A stretch of 53,762 nt of DNA. It comes from Rickettsiales bacterium. Its GTDB lineage: Bacteria; Pseudomonadota; Alphaproteobacteria; Rickettsiales; UBA998. A program made the translations under genes and the position numbers. The stretch is from assembly GCA_028279475.1 (NCBI GenBank), contig JANQNR010000014.1, positions 1 through 53,762 of the forward strand, written 5' to 3'. The notes beneath the pieces are model-generated. The model was given only the letters and a program-made list of their open reading frames with translations, was not told the origin of the DNA and did not search any database. Shown here in pieces: positions 8,897-16,893 of the stretch; the first letter of the stretch is position 1; every line of letters begins with the position of its first letter.

Positions 8897-9784
8897 ATGA
8901 CGCAGAAAAGTAAATCCCCTGATGCCAAACCTGTCCCTCAGACAGGCAAAGGATCGCTGTATGTGGTGGCCACGCCCATCGGCAATTTGTCAGACATGAC
9001 CTTCCGCGCTGTGGATACCTTGAAGCAGGTGGCATTGATTGCCTGTGAAGATACCCGTATCAGCCAAAAGCTTTGTAATCATTTCGGTATCAAAACCAAA
9101 TTACTGGCCTATCATGATCATAATGCCGCCACCGCCTTACCAAAATGCATGGCGTCGCTGGAAGCAGGACAGGATGTTGCGCTGATTTCCGATGCGGGAA
9201 CACCGCTGGTGTCCGACCCCGGCTATCGGCTCGTTTGCACTGCGATTGAGGGCGGTATTCAAGTTATTCCGGTACCGGGTGCTTCCAGCCTGCTCTGCGC
9301 GCTAAGCGCCGCCGGGCTGCCGACCGATCGGGTGTATTTTGGTGGCTTTCTACCTTCCAAGTCACAGGCACGGCGGCAGGCACTCCAATCGCTGGCGATC
9401 ATGGATACTACGCTGGTGCTGCTGGAGTCCAACCGCCGATTGCCAGCCACATTACAGGATATGGCTGAGTTTATGGGCGATCGACCAGCCGTGATTGCCC
9501 GTGAACTCACCAAAACTTTTGAAGAATTCCGGCGCGGTAGTATCGAAGAACTGGCTCGCTATTATCAAGCGCATCCTGAGGTCAAAGGGGAGATTGTAAT
9601 CCTTATTGCGCCAAGTGCTTCCTCCCCTACCCTCACCTCTCTTGAGCCGCTTACTCCCCTGATGCAGGCGCTCCTACCTCATTACCCGGTTAAACAGATT
9701 GCTACGCTCCTGGCGCAAACACTCGATTATCCCCGAAAAGCATTGTATGATCGGCTGCTTGATCTTCGAGAACCGTCCTCATGA
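8897..9784 (+). CDS. rsmI: 16S rRNA (cytidine1402-2'-O)-methyltransferase (RsmI)
   Basis: RsmI 2'-O-methylates C1402 in the ribosomal P site. The tetrapyrrole-methylase-like fold shows LYVVATPIGNLSDMT, CEDTRISQKL, the SAM-binding segment ISDAGTPLVSDPGYRLV and PGASSLLCALSAAGLP. I place the start at the ATG at 8897 (MTQKSKS, 295 residues), since the upstream extension from 8831 overlaps the divergent lipoprotein gene and adds no family sequence. The stop overlaps yraN by 4 bases. Confidence 0.93.
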   Translation: MTQKSKSPDAKPVPQTGKGSLYVVATPIGNLSDMTFRAVDTLKQVALIACEDTRISQKLCNHFGIKTKLLAYHDHNAATALPKCMASLEAGQDVALISDAGTPLVSDPGYRLVCTAIEGGIQVIPVPGASSLLCALSAAGLPTDRVYFGGFLPSKSQARRQALQSLAIMDTTLVLLESNRRLPATLQDMAEFMGDRPAVIARELTKTFEEFRRGSIEELARYYQAHPEVKGEIVILIAPSASSPTLTSLEPLTPLMQALLPHYPVKQIATLLAQTLDYPRKALYDRLLDLREPSS

Positions 9785-10152
9785 CTTCCATCAAACGGCA
9801 GGCAGCCTATGGGCGCGGTGTTGCTGCGGAACGGCAAGCCGCCAGCTATCTCGAGAGACAGGGCTTTCGGATTGCGGAGCAGCGCTATAAAACCCGTCAC
9901 GGCGAGATTGACCTGATTGCCAGACAGGAACGGCTCACCATCTTTGTGGAAGTCAAGGCACGCCGCCACGGAAGAGAAGCACTGGAATCGATCAGCACGC
10001 GCCAACGGCAACGCATCATTGCAGCCGCATTGGAGTATTTAGCGGAACATGACTGCTCCGATCATGATCTACGTTTCGATGTCATTACAGTGAATGCAGC
10101 CGGCGCATTAGAGCATCTGGAAAATGCCTGGGAAGTTGAGGAAATCTATTGA
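9781..10152 (+). CDS. YraN family protein (UPF0102)
   Basis: This 123-residue protein is of the YraN family, which has an endonuclease-like fold and no firmly established role. Visible motifs are GRGVAAERQAASYLERQGF, the nuclease-like core HGEIDLIARQERLTIFVEVKAR (Asp, Glu, Lys arranged as in restriction-type nucleases) and RFDVITV. It is coupled to rsmI by a 4-base overlap, the standard arrangement. Immediately downstream starts a block of bulged hairpins. Confidence 0.88.
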   Translation: MTSIKRQAAYGRGVAAERQAASYLERQGFRIAEQRYKTRHGEIDLIARQERLTIFVEVKARRHGREALESISTRQRQRIIAAALEYLAEHDCSDHDLRFDVITVNAAGALEHLENAWEVEEIY

Positions 10153-10162
10153 GTCAAATGAT

Positions 10163-10220
10163 ATATACTCGTTTTCCTTTAAAATTCCCTATGGAATTTA
10201 AAGGAAAAGGTCGAGTATAT
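10163..10220 (-). repeat. Bulged hairpin H1 (family with H6)
   Basis: On the minus strand the arms read ATATACTCG, a 3-base bulge ACC, then TTTTCCTTTAAATTCC. After a tiny loop the strand returns with the pairing arm, which lacks the bulge. The core nearly repeats the hairpin at 31691-31750, which lies 21.5 kb away. There is no T-tract, so this is a repeat element rather than a terminator. Confidence 0.75.
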
Positions 10221-10230
10221 CCTTTAAAAT

Positions 10231-10290
10231 ATAGCACTTCCTTGTCATAAGATCTCCCTAAAGTAGGGAATTCTTATGACAAAGTGCTAT
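10231..10290 (+). repeat. Bulged hairpin H2
   Basis: The outer stem pairs ATAGCACT with AGTGCTAT. An unpaired TCC follows on the 5' arm. The inner stem pairs TTGTCATAAG with CTTATGACAA, then comes a 3x3 internal loop, TCCCTA/TAGGGA, and the loop AAG. It shares the layout (outer stem, CC-ending bulge, TT, inner stem) with H1, H4, H5 and H6. Confidence 0.8.
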
Positions 10291-10348
10291 AGCACTTTGC
10301 GTTTGTGCTTACCTGCGTTGCAGGCGCACAAGCGCGAGTAGTGCTATA
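10288..10348 (-). repeat. Bulged hairpin H3
   Basis: The outer stem TATAGCACT (10288-10296) pairs with AGTGCTATA (10340-10348) and shares TAT with H2. The inner stem is G+C-rich (CGTTTGTGC against GCACAAGCG, then CCTGC against GCAGG). Unequal unpaired bases lie next to the outer stem. It is a more diverged copy, probably in minus orientation. Confidence 0.65.
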
Positions 10349-10358
10349 CTTTTAAGGG

Positions 10359-10424
10359 TATAGCGCGACCTTGCGTTTAGATGGGCGCATCTGCGATGCG
10401 CAATCATAAACGCAACGCGCTATA
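10359..10424 (+). repeat. Bulged hairpin H4, overlapping the coaE 3' end
   Basis: TATAGCGCG (10359-10367), bulge ACC, TTGCGTTTA (10371-10379) pair with TAAACGCAA and CGCGCTATA (10407-10424). A second inner stem, GCGCAT/ATGCGC, follows an internal loop. The 3' arm lies inside coaE and encodes the last residues of that protein. Confidence 0.78.
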
Positions 10425-10997
10425 GCGCAATCGCTCCACCTGTCGCCTTGTGTCCGCCAGCCCCAGGCCAGTAGTAATCACCCAGTCCACCTGCCGCTGC
10501 CCGATTGATGGCAGTAGCTGGCGCTGAAGAATCATTTCCAGCCATTCCGGTTGCATCCCCGGACGGCGAAGCGCTCGCTGCCGACGTAACCAAAGTGGTG
10601 CCGTCACCAGGCAGGTTGCATCATAACGTCGTGAAGCGCCGCTTTCCAGTAGGAGAGGAATATCGCTAATCACCATGGTGTATCCCATGCGGCGCGCCTG
10701 ACATACTACCTGATCCTCACAAGCATAGACCAGCGGATGCAGCGCAGACTCCAACGCATCCCATAATGCTGGCTGCCGGCGAATTTCCATGGCCAGCGCC
10801 GGTCGATCCACCCTGCCCCTCTCATCACAGGGCAACATGGATAGTTCAGTCTTGAGCAGGGCAACCATTTCTGGGTCATTGTAAAGGACATGGACAGCCT
10901 GATCGGCATTAAACTGTATCGTTCCGGGTGCAGCAAACATCGCCGCGACGGTGCTTTTCCCCGCGGCAATCCCGCCGGTAATGCCCAGGCGGATCAC
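10404..10997 (-). CDS. coaE: Dephospho-CoA kinase (CoaE)
   Basis: CoaE phosphorylates dephospho-CoA to CoA. The P-loop is LGITGGIAAGKSTVA at residues 4-18. DIPLLLESG and TAPLWLRRQRALRR (lid region) are also typical. The protein is 197 residues and its start overlaps aroE by 4 bases. Its last residues (LRYSALRL) are encoded by the 3' arm of hairpin H4, so the repeat appears to have replaced the original end of the gene. It is the last gene of the 11-gene minus-strand run. Confidence 0.94.
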   Translation of the reverse strand: MIRLGITGGIAAGKSTVAAMFAAPGTIQFNADQAVHVLYNDPEMVALLKTELSMLPCDERGRVDRPALAMEIRRQPALWDALESALHPLVYACEDQVVCQARRMGYTMVISDIPLLLESGASRRYDATCLVTAPLWLRRQRALRRPGMQPEWLEMILQRQLLPSIGQRQVDWVITTGLGLADTRRQVERLRYSALRL

Positions 10998-11845
10998 AAC
11001 GCCGCCTGCTGTCGCATAAACGCCATAATCTGGTCATCCACTTGCGGGGTAACGCCAAACCATTGTTCAAATCCTGGCACTGCCTGCCAGACCAGCATCG
11101 CCAGCCCGTCACAATTCTGACGTCCCATCTCGGTGGCCAGTCTTGTTGTTTCGGTTCCGTTATGACCATAGGAAATATCGATGATCATGCATTCGCGATG
11201 ACTGGCCATCACTATATCCTGGAGGTAGGTTTGTTGGTCACTGTTGAGTGCTAGCGTATTGATAATACAACTATATTCTCCTGCCTGCCCCGTTGCCTCC
11301 GCCAGCGTGATAATCTCCGCCTTCACACCAATCGCATCTCTCAGCACTTCTGCCCGGCTTTGCGTGCGATTGGCGATGGTCAAATGTTCACAACCCATCA
11401 TGTGCAGGGCACAGCTTACCGCCCTTGCAGAACCGCCTGCACCCAGTAATAAAGTACGTTGCAAAGAAAATCCTTTTCTCTGTTGCTCCGCCTGCACCAT
11501 CTGGATAAACCCGAAGACATCGGTATTCATGCCATGCAGCTTATGGTTACGGGTACGGATTAACGTATTTACCGCCTGGCATTGTACCGCCGGCGTATCG
11601 TGTGTATCTGCCAGCCGGTAAGCTGCCTCCTTATGCGGCAAGGTGATGTTAAATCCGTAAAACCCCGCATCAGCGAGCACCGGAAGCGTTGTAGAGAACT
11701 GTGACTCCGTTAGCTTTAACGCCACGTAGGCACCATTAATGCCATAGGATTGCAGCCAATGCTCATGCAGCGCCGGTGACAGGCTATGGCCAATTGGGTC
11801 GCCGATTACACCGACCAGTTTCGCTCTACCGTTTATGGCTGCCAT
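10994..11845 (-). CDS. aroE: Shikimate 5-dehydrogenase (AroE)
   Basis: AroE reduces 3-dehydroshikimate to shikimate with NADPH in aromatic amino acid synthesis. The substrate-binding motif GDPIGHSLSP, the catalytic Lys in NITLPHKEAAY, the nucleotide-binding GAGGSARAVSCAL, ANRTQSRAE and the C-terminal DGLAMLVWQAVPGFEQW are all present in 283 residues. It overlaps ppsR by 20 bases and coaE by 4, matching the common alphaproteobacterial order ppsR-(maf)-aroE-coaE, here without maf. Confidence 0.95.
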   Translation of the reverse strand: MAAINGRAKLVGVIGDPIGHSLSPALHEHWLQSYGINGAYVALKLTESQFSTTLPVLADAGFYGFNITLPHKEAAYRLADTHDTPAVQCQAVNTLIRTRNHKLHGMNTDVFGFIQMVQAEQQRKGFSLQRTLLLGAGGSARAVSCALHMMGCEHLTIANRTQSRAEVLRDAIGVKAEIITLAEATGQAGEYSCIINTLALNSDQQTYLQDIVMASHRECMIIDISYGHNGTETTRLATEMGRQNCDGLAMLVWQAVPGFEQWFGVTPQVDDQIMAFMRQQAAL

Positions 11846-12665
11846 GCTGTCCTCCCTTTTCTCGCCGACGGTAGAGCTGAATGATTTGTGCCGCCGTTTC
11901 TTCTACTGATCGGCGAGTAACGTCAATCACAGGCCAGCCCTGCCTGACAAAGAGTCGTTTTGCTTCCAAAACTTCCTCTGCAATGGCTTCCTTGTCAATA
12001 TAGTTATCGGCCTCCTGTTCCCCAAGCGCTGCCAGTCGAGACTCCCGAATCTCAAACAGACGTTCCGTATCAATCGTTAACCCGATAATCAACGGCGTCG
12101 TGACGGAAAATAATGTATCAGGCAGCGGACAACCATGCACAAACGGGACATTGGCTGCCCGAAAGCCCCGATTGGCCAGGTACACACAAGTAGGCGATTT
12201 GGATGTGCGTGATGGTCCCACTAGAATGATGTCTGCGGCATCCAAATTCCAGCTATTCTGGCCATCATCATGCGCCAAAGCAAAATTAACCGCTTCTACC
12301 CGGATAAAATAATGATCGTCCAGCTCATGCTGGCGCCCCGGTTGTGCGGCTGTCGCCATTCCCAGATAGGCAGAAAGTTGAGTAATGGCATTTCCAAGTA
12401 TTGATATACAGGGAAGATACTGAAGATCGCAAAATTCCCGGACAGCATTGCGCATATCCTTATGTACCAAGGTATACATAACCGGTCCCGGTTCTTGCCT
12501 AATCTGTTCGAAAACGCGCTCCAGCTGACTCAGTGAACGAATCAGGTTATATGTGCGGTAGGTGACATTTACCGTATGAAACTGAGCCAGCGCCGCACGG
12601 GCAACGGAGCTAACGGTCTCTCCTGTCGAATCGGAGAGCAAATGGACATAAACTTCGTTTTGCAT
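11826..12665 (-). CDS. ppsR: PEP synthase/PPDK regulatory kinase-pyrophosphorylase (DUF299)
   Basis: This bifunctional protein phosphorylates and dephosphorylates PEP synthetase or pyruvate phosphate dikinase, switching gluconeogenesis. Diagnostic stretches are VHLLSDSTGETVSSVARAAL at the N-terminus, the P-loop-like VGPSRTSKSPTCVYLANRG and the C-terminal VIDVTRRSVEETAAQI. The protein is 279 residues. The start lies 6 bases after the parB stop, so it is transcribed with parAB. Whether the target is PpsA or PPDK cannot be seen here. Confidence 0.93.
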   Translation of the reverse strand: MQNEVYVHLLSDSTGETVSSVARAALAQFHTVNVTYRTYNLIRSLSQLERVFEQIRQEPGPVMYTLVHKDMRNAVREFCDLQYLPCISILGNAITQLSAYLGMATAAQPGRQHELDDHYFIRVEAVNFALAHDDGQNSWNLDAADIILVGPSRTSKSPTCVYLANRGFRAANVPFVHGCPLPDTLFSVTTPLIIGLTIDTERLFEIRESRLAALGEQEADNYIDKEAIAEEVLEAKRLFVRQGWPVIDVTRRSVEETAAQIIQLYRRREKGGQHGSHKR

Positions 12666-12671
12666 CCGAAA

Positions 12672-13613
12672 CTAAGTAACGCTACCCAGTCGCTTAAGAA
12701 TCGTATCGAGTTGCGCCAGCGATTCGTAGTGAATGACGACTGCCCCCTTCTCTCCTCGATCATCGATGTCTACATGCATCCCCAAATGCTCCAGCAAGGT
12801 TTCTTCTAATGCAAGAATATCTGGATCTTTTTCTTTATCTTGTGCACCAACAGTAGAAGTTGCTTTCTTTGCCTCCGCTTTCCTGGGAGGTATTTCTGGA
12901 TTTGACACGACTTCTTTTACCGGTAGCCCCCCGTTTTTTGCCAGATTTTCAGTCTGGCGCACATTCAAGCCGCGTCGAATTACTTCCTGTGCCAATTCAA
13001 TGGGCTTATCGGATTGCAACAAAGCACGGGCGTGGCCTGCGGTTAGCTCGCCCTCACGCAATAATTGCGTGATTTCGCGGGGCAGTCCCAGTAATCGCAA
13101 GCTATTAGAGATATGGCTACGACTTTTACCAACCACTTTTGACAATTCTTCTTGCTTGTAGCCAAACCCATCAATCAGTTGCTGATATCCTTCCGACTCT
13201 TCCAGGGCATTTAAATCCTGACGTTGGACATTTTCAATCAGTGCCAGTTCCAGCGCTTTTTTATCTTCAATATCGCGGACAATGACAGGTACCTGGTCCA
13301 GCCCGGCTATTTTAGAAGCACGCCAACGGCGCTCACCGGCAATAATCTCATACGCAGCATTATTACGTGGAGTTTCAAGACGGCGAGCAATGATTGGCTG
13401 CATGACACCGTTACTACGAATGGAGTCCGCCAAATCCTTCAGTGCTGCCTCATCAAAATGATGACGAGGCTGATACTTTCCTGATGTCAGGTCTTTAATA
13501 TCTAGTTGATGAATGGATTGTCCGGCCTGTCCTTCAACTGAGGGTTCCTGACTATAATCTTCCGCCATTAATGCAGAAAGCCCCTTCCCCAGCCCTTTTG
13601 ATGCTACACTCAT
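12672..13613 (-). CDS. parB: Chromosome partitioning protein ParB
   Basis: ParB is a CTP-dependent DNA clamp that loads at parS and segregates the origin. The 313-residue protein has the ParB/Srx domain (KYQPRHHFDE, then IIAGERRWRASKIAGLDQVP with the GERRWRA box), a helix-turn-helix (KQEELSKVVGKSRSHISNSLRLL) and a C-terminal dimerisation region. I chose the ATG at 13613, one base after the parA stop (TGATATG), giving MSVASKGLGKGLSAL, the usual ParB start; a longer frame inside parA is unlikely. Three perfect parS targets lie 1.4-3.6 kb upstream in the same operon. Confidence 0.95.
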   Translation of the reverse strand: MSVASKGLGKGLSALMAEDYSQEPSVEGQAGQSIHQLDIKDLTSGKYQPRHHFDEAALKDLADSIRSNGVMQPIIARRLETPRNNAAYEIIAGERRWRASKIAGLDQVPVIVRDIEDKKALELALIENVQRQDLNALEESEGYQQLIDGFGYKQEELSKVVGKSRSHISNSLRLLGLPREITQLLREGELTAGHARALLQSDKPIELAQEVIRRGLNVRQTENLAKNGGLPVKEVVSNPEIPPRKAEAKKATSTVGAQDKEKDPDILALEETLLEHLGMHVDIDDRGEKGAVVIHYESLAQLDTILKRLGSVT

Positions 13614-13614
13614 A

Positions 13615-14412
13615 TCAGGCCACCTTTGCGTCAGTTGGGTCAATGGTAAGTTGCTCACGCTTAATCAATTCTTTGGCTAATTGAATATAGGCGCGTGAAC
13701 CGGTACAACCCATATCATAGATAATAGCAGGCTTTCCATGGGATGGCGCCTCCGAAAGCCGCACATTACGCGGGATCACTGTTTGAAACACTTTATCCTT
13801 TAAAAAATCGCGCACATCCGCTTCGATGTGCTCAGTGAGCTTGTTGCGTTTATCATACATGGTTAGCACAACTCCGCAAATGTCTAATTGTGTATTCAGT
13901 CGTTTCTGAATCAGTTGAATCGTTTTGAGCAAGTGGCTCAATCCTTCCAGTGCATAAAATTCGCATTGCAACGGAATGAAAACGGATTGTGAGGCAACTA
14001 GTGCATTCATGGTAACCAATCCCAGGGACGGGGGACAGTCAATCAGCACGTAGTCAAAGGCCACTGGAGAAACTTCCAATGCGCGCTTCAATCGGCTTTC
14101 CCTGCCCATTTCCTGTACCAATTCAATCTCCGCTGCCGATAAATCGATATTGGAAGGAACAATTGAGAGGTTTGGAACAATTGTGTCAACCACCGCCTCA
14201 CGAAGGGCGGAGCGCCCAATTAATACATGGTAGGACGATACTTGCCGTTGCCGCTGATCTATCCCTAATCCTGTACTAGCGTTGCCCTGAGGATCAAAAT
14301 CAATAATCAACGTTTTCTGACCGATTGCTGCCAGTGCAGTTGCAAGATTGACGGCAGTCGTTGTTTTACCTACCCCCCCTTTCTGGTTGACCACGGAAAT
14401 AATGCGCGTCAT
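13615..14412 (-). CDS. parA: Chromosome partitioning ATPase ParA
   Basis: ParA is a dynamic DNA-binding ATPase that moves ParB-parS complexes. The deviant Walker A KGGVGKTT sits at residues 11-18, followed by LIIDFDPQGNAST, the Walker B region DYVLIDCPPSLG and PLQCEFYALEGLS. The protein is 265 residues. It overlaps rsmG by 4 bases and precedes parB by 1 base. Confidence 0.96.
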   Translation of the reverse strand: MTRIISVVNQKGGVGKTTTAVNLATALAAIGQKTLIIDFDPQGNASTGLGIDQRQRQVSSYHVLIGRSALREAVVDTIVPNLSIVPSNIDLSAAEIELVQEMGRESRLKRALEVSPVAFDYVLIDCPPSLGLVTMNALVASQSVFIPLQCEFYALEGLSHLLKTIQLIQKRLNTQLDICGVVLTMYDKRNKLTEHIEADVRDFLKDKVFQTVIPRNVRLSEAPSHGKPAIIYDMGCTGSRAYIQLAKELIKREQLTIDPTDAKVA

Positions 14413-15014
14413 GTCTCCCTCCGTAATTGTTTCACCTCCAACACCACTCCCTGTGAGTCATAGAGGCTCTGATGGGCAGTATAGTGGTAGCGATAGGGGG
14501 TTGCAAATGATATTTCCCTTTCATAGAGCTTTCCTTTCAGAAACAAACAACGTCCATTTTTTGATAGGTGTCGATACGCATAATCCAGTAATTTTGGCAG
14601 TGGCGCACAGGCACGTGACACCACCACATCCGCCTCTAATGAAGGCATCTTTTCAATTCGCTGCTGACATACATCTACAGACAAGTCGAGCTGGCGTACA
14701 ACCTCTCGTAAGAAGATACATTTACGTCGATCTGATTCCACCAACGTGACCAGCGGACACCCGAGAATAGATAAGATTATGCCAGGCAACCCTGCGCCGC
14801 TACCAATATCTACCACATGTGCGGGTAGGGGTGGCGGCATATACGACATCAATTGGGCACAGTCGTCAATATGGCGTTGCCACACGGCATCAACTGTTGC
14901 ATCACCAACCAAATTAATCTGAGCATTCCATTGGCACAACAAATCAACATAACTCTTCAGTTGTAAAAATGTTTCACGTGAAACATTTTTAGCAATACTA
15001 TTATCAGGCAGCAT
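14409..15014 (-). CDS. rsmG: 16S rRNA (guanine527-N7)-methyltransferase (RsmG/GidB)
   Basis: RsmG methylates G527 of 16S rRNA. The SAM-binding motif is [17 protein letters not shown], followed by [15 protein letters not shown] and [17 protein letters not shown] chose the ATG at 15014 (MLPDNSI), which overlaps the mnmG stop by 11 bases and gives 201 residues. The early string KNVSRETF is the peptide imprint of the embedded parS at 14970. Loss of RsmG gives low-level streptomycin resistance in other bacteria. Confidence 0.94.
   Translation of the reverse strand: MLPDNSIAKNVSRETFLQLKSYVDLLCQWNAQINLVGDATVDAVWQRHIDDCAQLMSYMPPPLPAHVVDIGSGAGLPGIILSILGCPLVTLVESDRRKCIFLREVVRQLDLSVDVCQQRIEKMPSLEADVVVSRACAPLPKLLDYAYRHLSKNGRCLFLKGKLYEREISFATPYRYHYTAHQSLYDSQGVVLEVKQLRRET
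14970..14985. promoter_or_regulatory. parS site 1 (in rsmG)
   Basis: This is a perfect 16-base palindrome, TGTTTCACGTGAAACA, identical to the universal ParB-binding consensus. It lies inside the first codons of rsmG and is read as VSRETF. Confidence 0.95.
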
Positions 15015-16872
15015 GACGCTGCATCTTCTTGATATAGGCAATCAGCACAATAATGGCTGCTGGCGTCATACCAGGAATGCGCGAAGCAACGCCAATTGTT
15101 GCTGGTTGGAATTGATCTAGTTTTTCTATCATTTCATTTGATAATCCATGCAATTCCTTGAAATTAATATTTTGAGGAATATCCAATAACTCCTCTTTCT
15201 TAAATATTTCTATCTCTTGTTGTTGACGAACAATGTGGCCATGGTAACGCGCTTCAATTTTTGCTGCCTCGAATAACTCTGGTTTTGCCCCTCGCAATTC
15301 TGGATATAACGCAATCAATTGCTCACTATCCATATTTGGCAACTCAAGTAGATCAATACCGTTTCGGTATTTCCCATCTTGATTCACACGTATACCATAC
15401 CCTGACAGCTGATTAGGAGTGAATCGCTTGTCTCGCAGCAATGCAAAAAAAGCTTCATGCTCTCTCTGGTGTTTCACGTGAAACACTTTACGTGACTCTC
15501 CAACCAAACCACACTCTATACCTTTATGCGTTAATCGCATATGCGCATTATCAGGACGAATGATTAGACGATACTCACTTCTAGATGTAAACATGCGATA
15601 TGGCTCAGGCGCCCCCTTCAGTGTAAGATCATCAATCATAACCCCAATTAATGCGTCGGCACGTGTCAAAACTAACGGAGCCTTTCCTAATATTGATAAC
15701 GCGGCATTGGCGCCAGCCACAAGACCCTGCCCCGCAGCTTCTTCATACCCTGTCGTCCCATTAATTTGTCCCGCCAGATAAAGGCCTGTGATTTTTTTTG
15801 TTTCCAGCGTAACCTTTAATTCTCTTGGGTCCACATAGTCATATTCAATCGCATACCCATATTGCTGAATAACAGCATCCTCTAAACCAGGTATAGAATG
15901 AACAAGCGTTTCTTGAACTTCCTCAGGCAGCGATGTTGAAATACCATTCGGATACACGAGATCGCTAGTTAAGCCTTCTGGCTCTAGAAAAATCTGATGT
16001 GAGTCTTTATTGGCAAAGCGGACAATTTTATCCTCGATAGATGGGCAATAACGGGGGCCCTGACTACCAATCTGCCCAGAATACATAGGTGATTGATTCA
16101 GATTCTCTTGAATGATTCGCTGAGTTTTATTGGTAGTTCGTGTAATATGGCAATTTATTTGTGGAATCGTTATATTACGTGTCATGTATGATAGGGGCTC
16201 CGGCACCTCATCACCAGGCTGAGCCTCACATTTACCCCAATCAATCGTGTTAGCAAGTAGGCGGGGAGGCGTACCAGTCTTTAATCGACCCAAAGTAAAA
16301 TTAGATTTAGACAACCGCTCTGAAATACCGTAGGAAGGCTTTTCTCCGGATCGACCGGCTGGGGTCTGCTTTTTTCCAAGATGAATTAGGCCATTTAGAA
16401 AGGTTCCCGTTGTCAAAATTACGGCATGGCAGCTATAATTATCATGTTTACCAGATATTCCGCTAAGGCGCTTTGCATTCATTTGAAGATCCGTCACCGT
16501 GTCTTCAATAATGGTCAAATTTGGTTGGGCGTTGACGATAGCTTGTACCGCTTTTTTATATAACTCCCTATCTGCTTGCGCTCTTGGCCCATAAACAGCA
16601 GGCCCTTTACTACGATTCAGCATTTTGTAATGAATGCCTGCTTGGTCAATAGCACGCCCCATGACACCATCAAGTGCATCCACTTCACGAACCAGAGTCC
16701 CCTTACCAACACCTCCAATAGCTGGGTTACAAGACATAACGCCAATCGTATCTCGCAACATCGTCATGAGAGCCGTACGCACTCCTAGCCGCGCAGCAGC
16801 ACAGGCAGCTTCCACACCTGCATGGCCGCCACCCACCACAATGACATCAAAATCCGTTTGTTGTACCATCAT
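15004..16872 (-). CDS. mnmG: tRNA uridine-5-carboxymethylaminomethyl modification enzyme MnmG (GidA)
   Basis: With MnmE, MnmG modifies the wobble uridine U34 of several tRNAs. The FAD motif is [51 protein letters not shown], the conserved Cys in [16 protein letters not shown] and [20 protein letters not shown] are all present. The start could be GTG 16878, ATG 16872 or ATG 16869; I use 16872. A parS palindrome at 15470 is read here as VFHVKH. It overlaps rsmG and follows mnmE by about 20 bases. Confidence 0.96.
   Translation of the reverse strand: MMVQQTDFDVIVVGGGHAGVEAACAAARLGVRTALMTMLRDTIGVMSCNPAIGGVGKGTLVREVDALDGVMGRAIDQAGIHYKMLNRSKGPAVYGPRAQADRELYKKAVQAIVNAQPNLTIIEDTVTDLQMNAKRLSGISGKHDNYSCHAVILTTGTFLNGLIHLGKKQTPAGRSGEKPSYGISERLSKSNFTLGRLKTGTPPRLLANTIDWGKCEAQPGDEVPEPLSYMTRNITIPQINCHITRTTNKTQRIIQENLNQSPMYSGQIGSQGPRYCPSIEDKIVRFANKDSHQIFLEPEGLTSDLVYPNGISTSLPEEVQETLVHSIPGLEDAVIQQYGYAIEYDYVDPRELKVTLETKKITGLYLAGQINGTTGYEEAAGQGLVAGANAALSILGKAPLVLTRADALIGVMIDDLTLKGAPEPYRMFTSRSEYRLIIRPDNAHMRLTHKGIECGLVGESRKVFHVKHQREHEAFFALLRDKRFTPNQLSGYGIRVNQDGKYRNGIDLLELPNMDSEQLIALYPELRGAKPELFEAAKIEARYHGHIVRQQQEIEIFKKEELLDIPQNINFKELHGLSNEMIEKLDQFQPATIGVASRIPGMTPAAIIVLIAYIKKMQRHAA
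15470..15485. promoter_or_regulatory. parS site 2 (in mnmG)
   Basis: A perfect TGTTTCACGTGAAACA palindrome inside mnmG, read as the peptide FHVKH. It lies 500 bases from site 1. Confidence 0.95.
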
Positions 16873-16893
16873 TCGCACATAGCAGATGATGAT

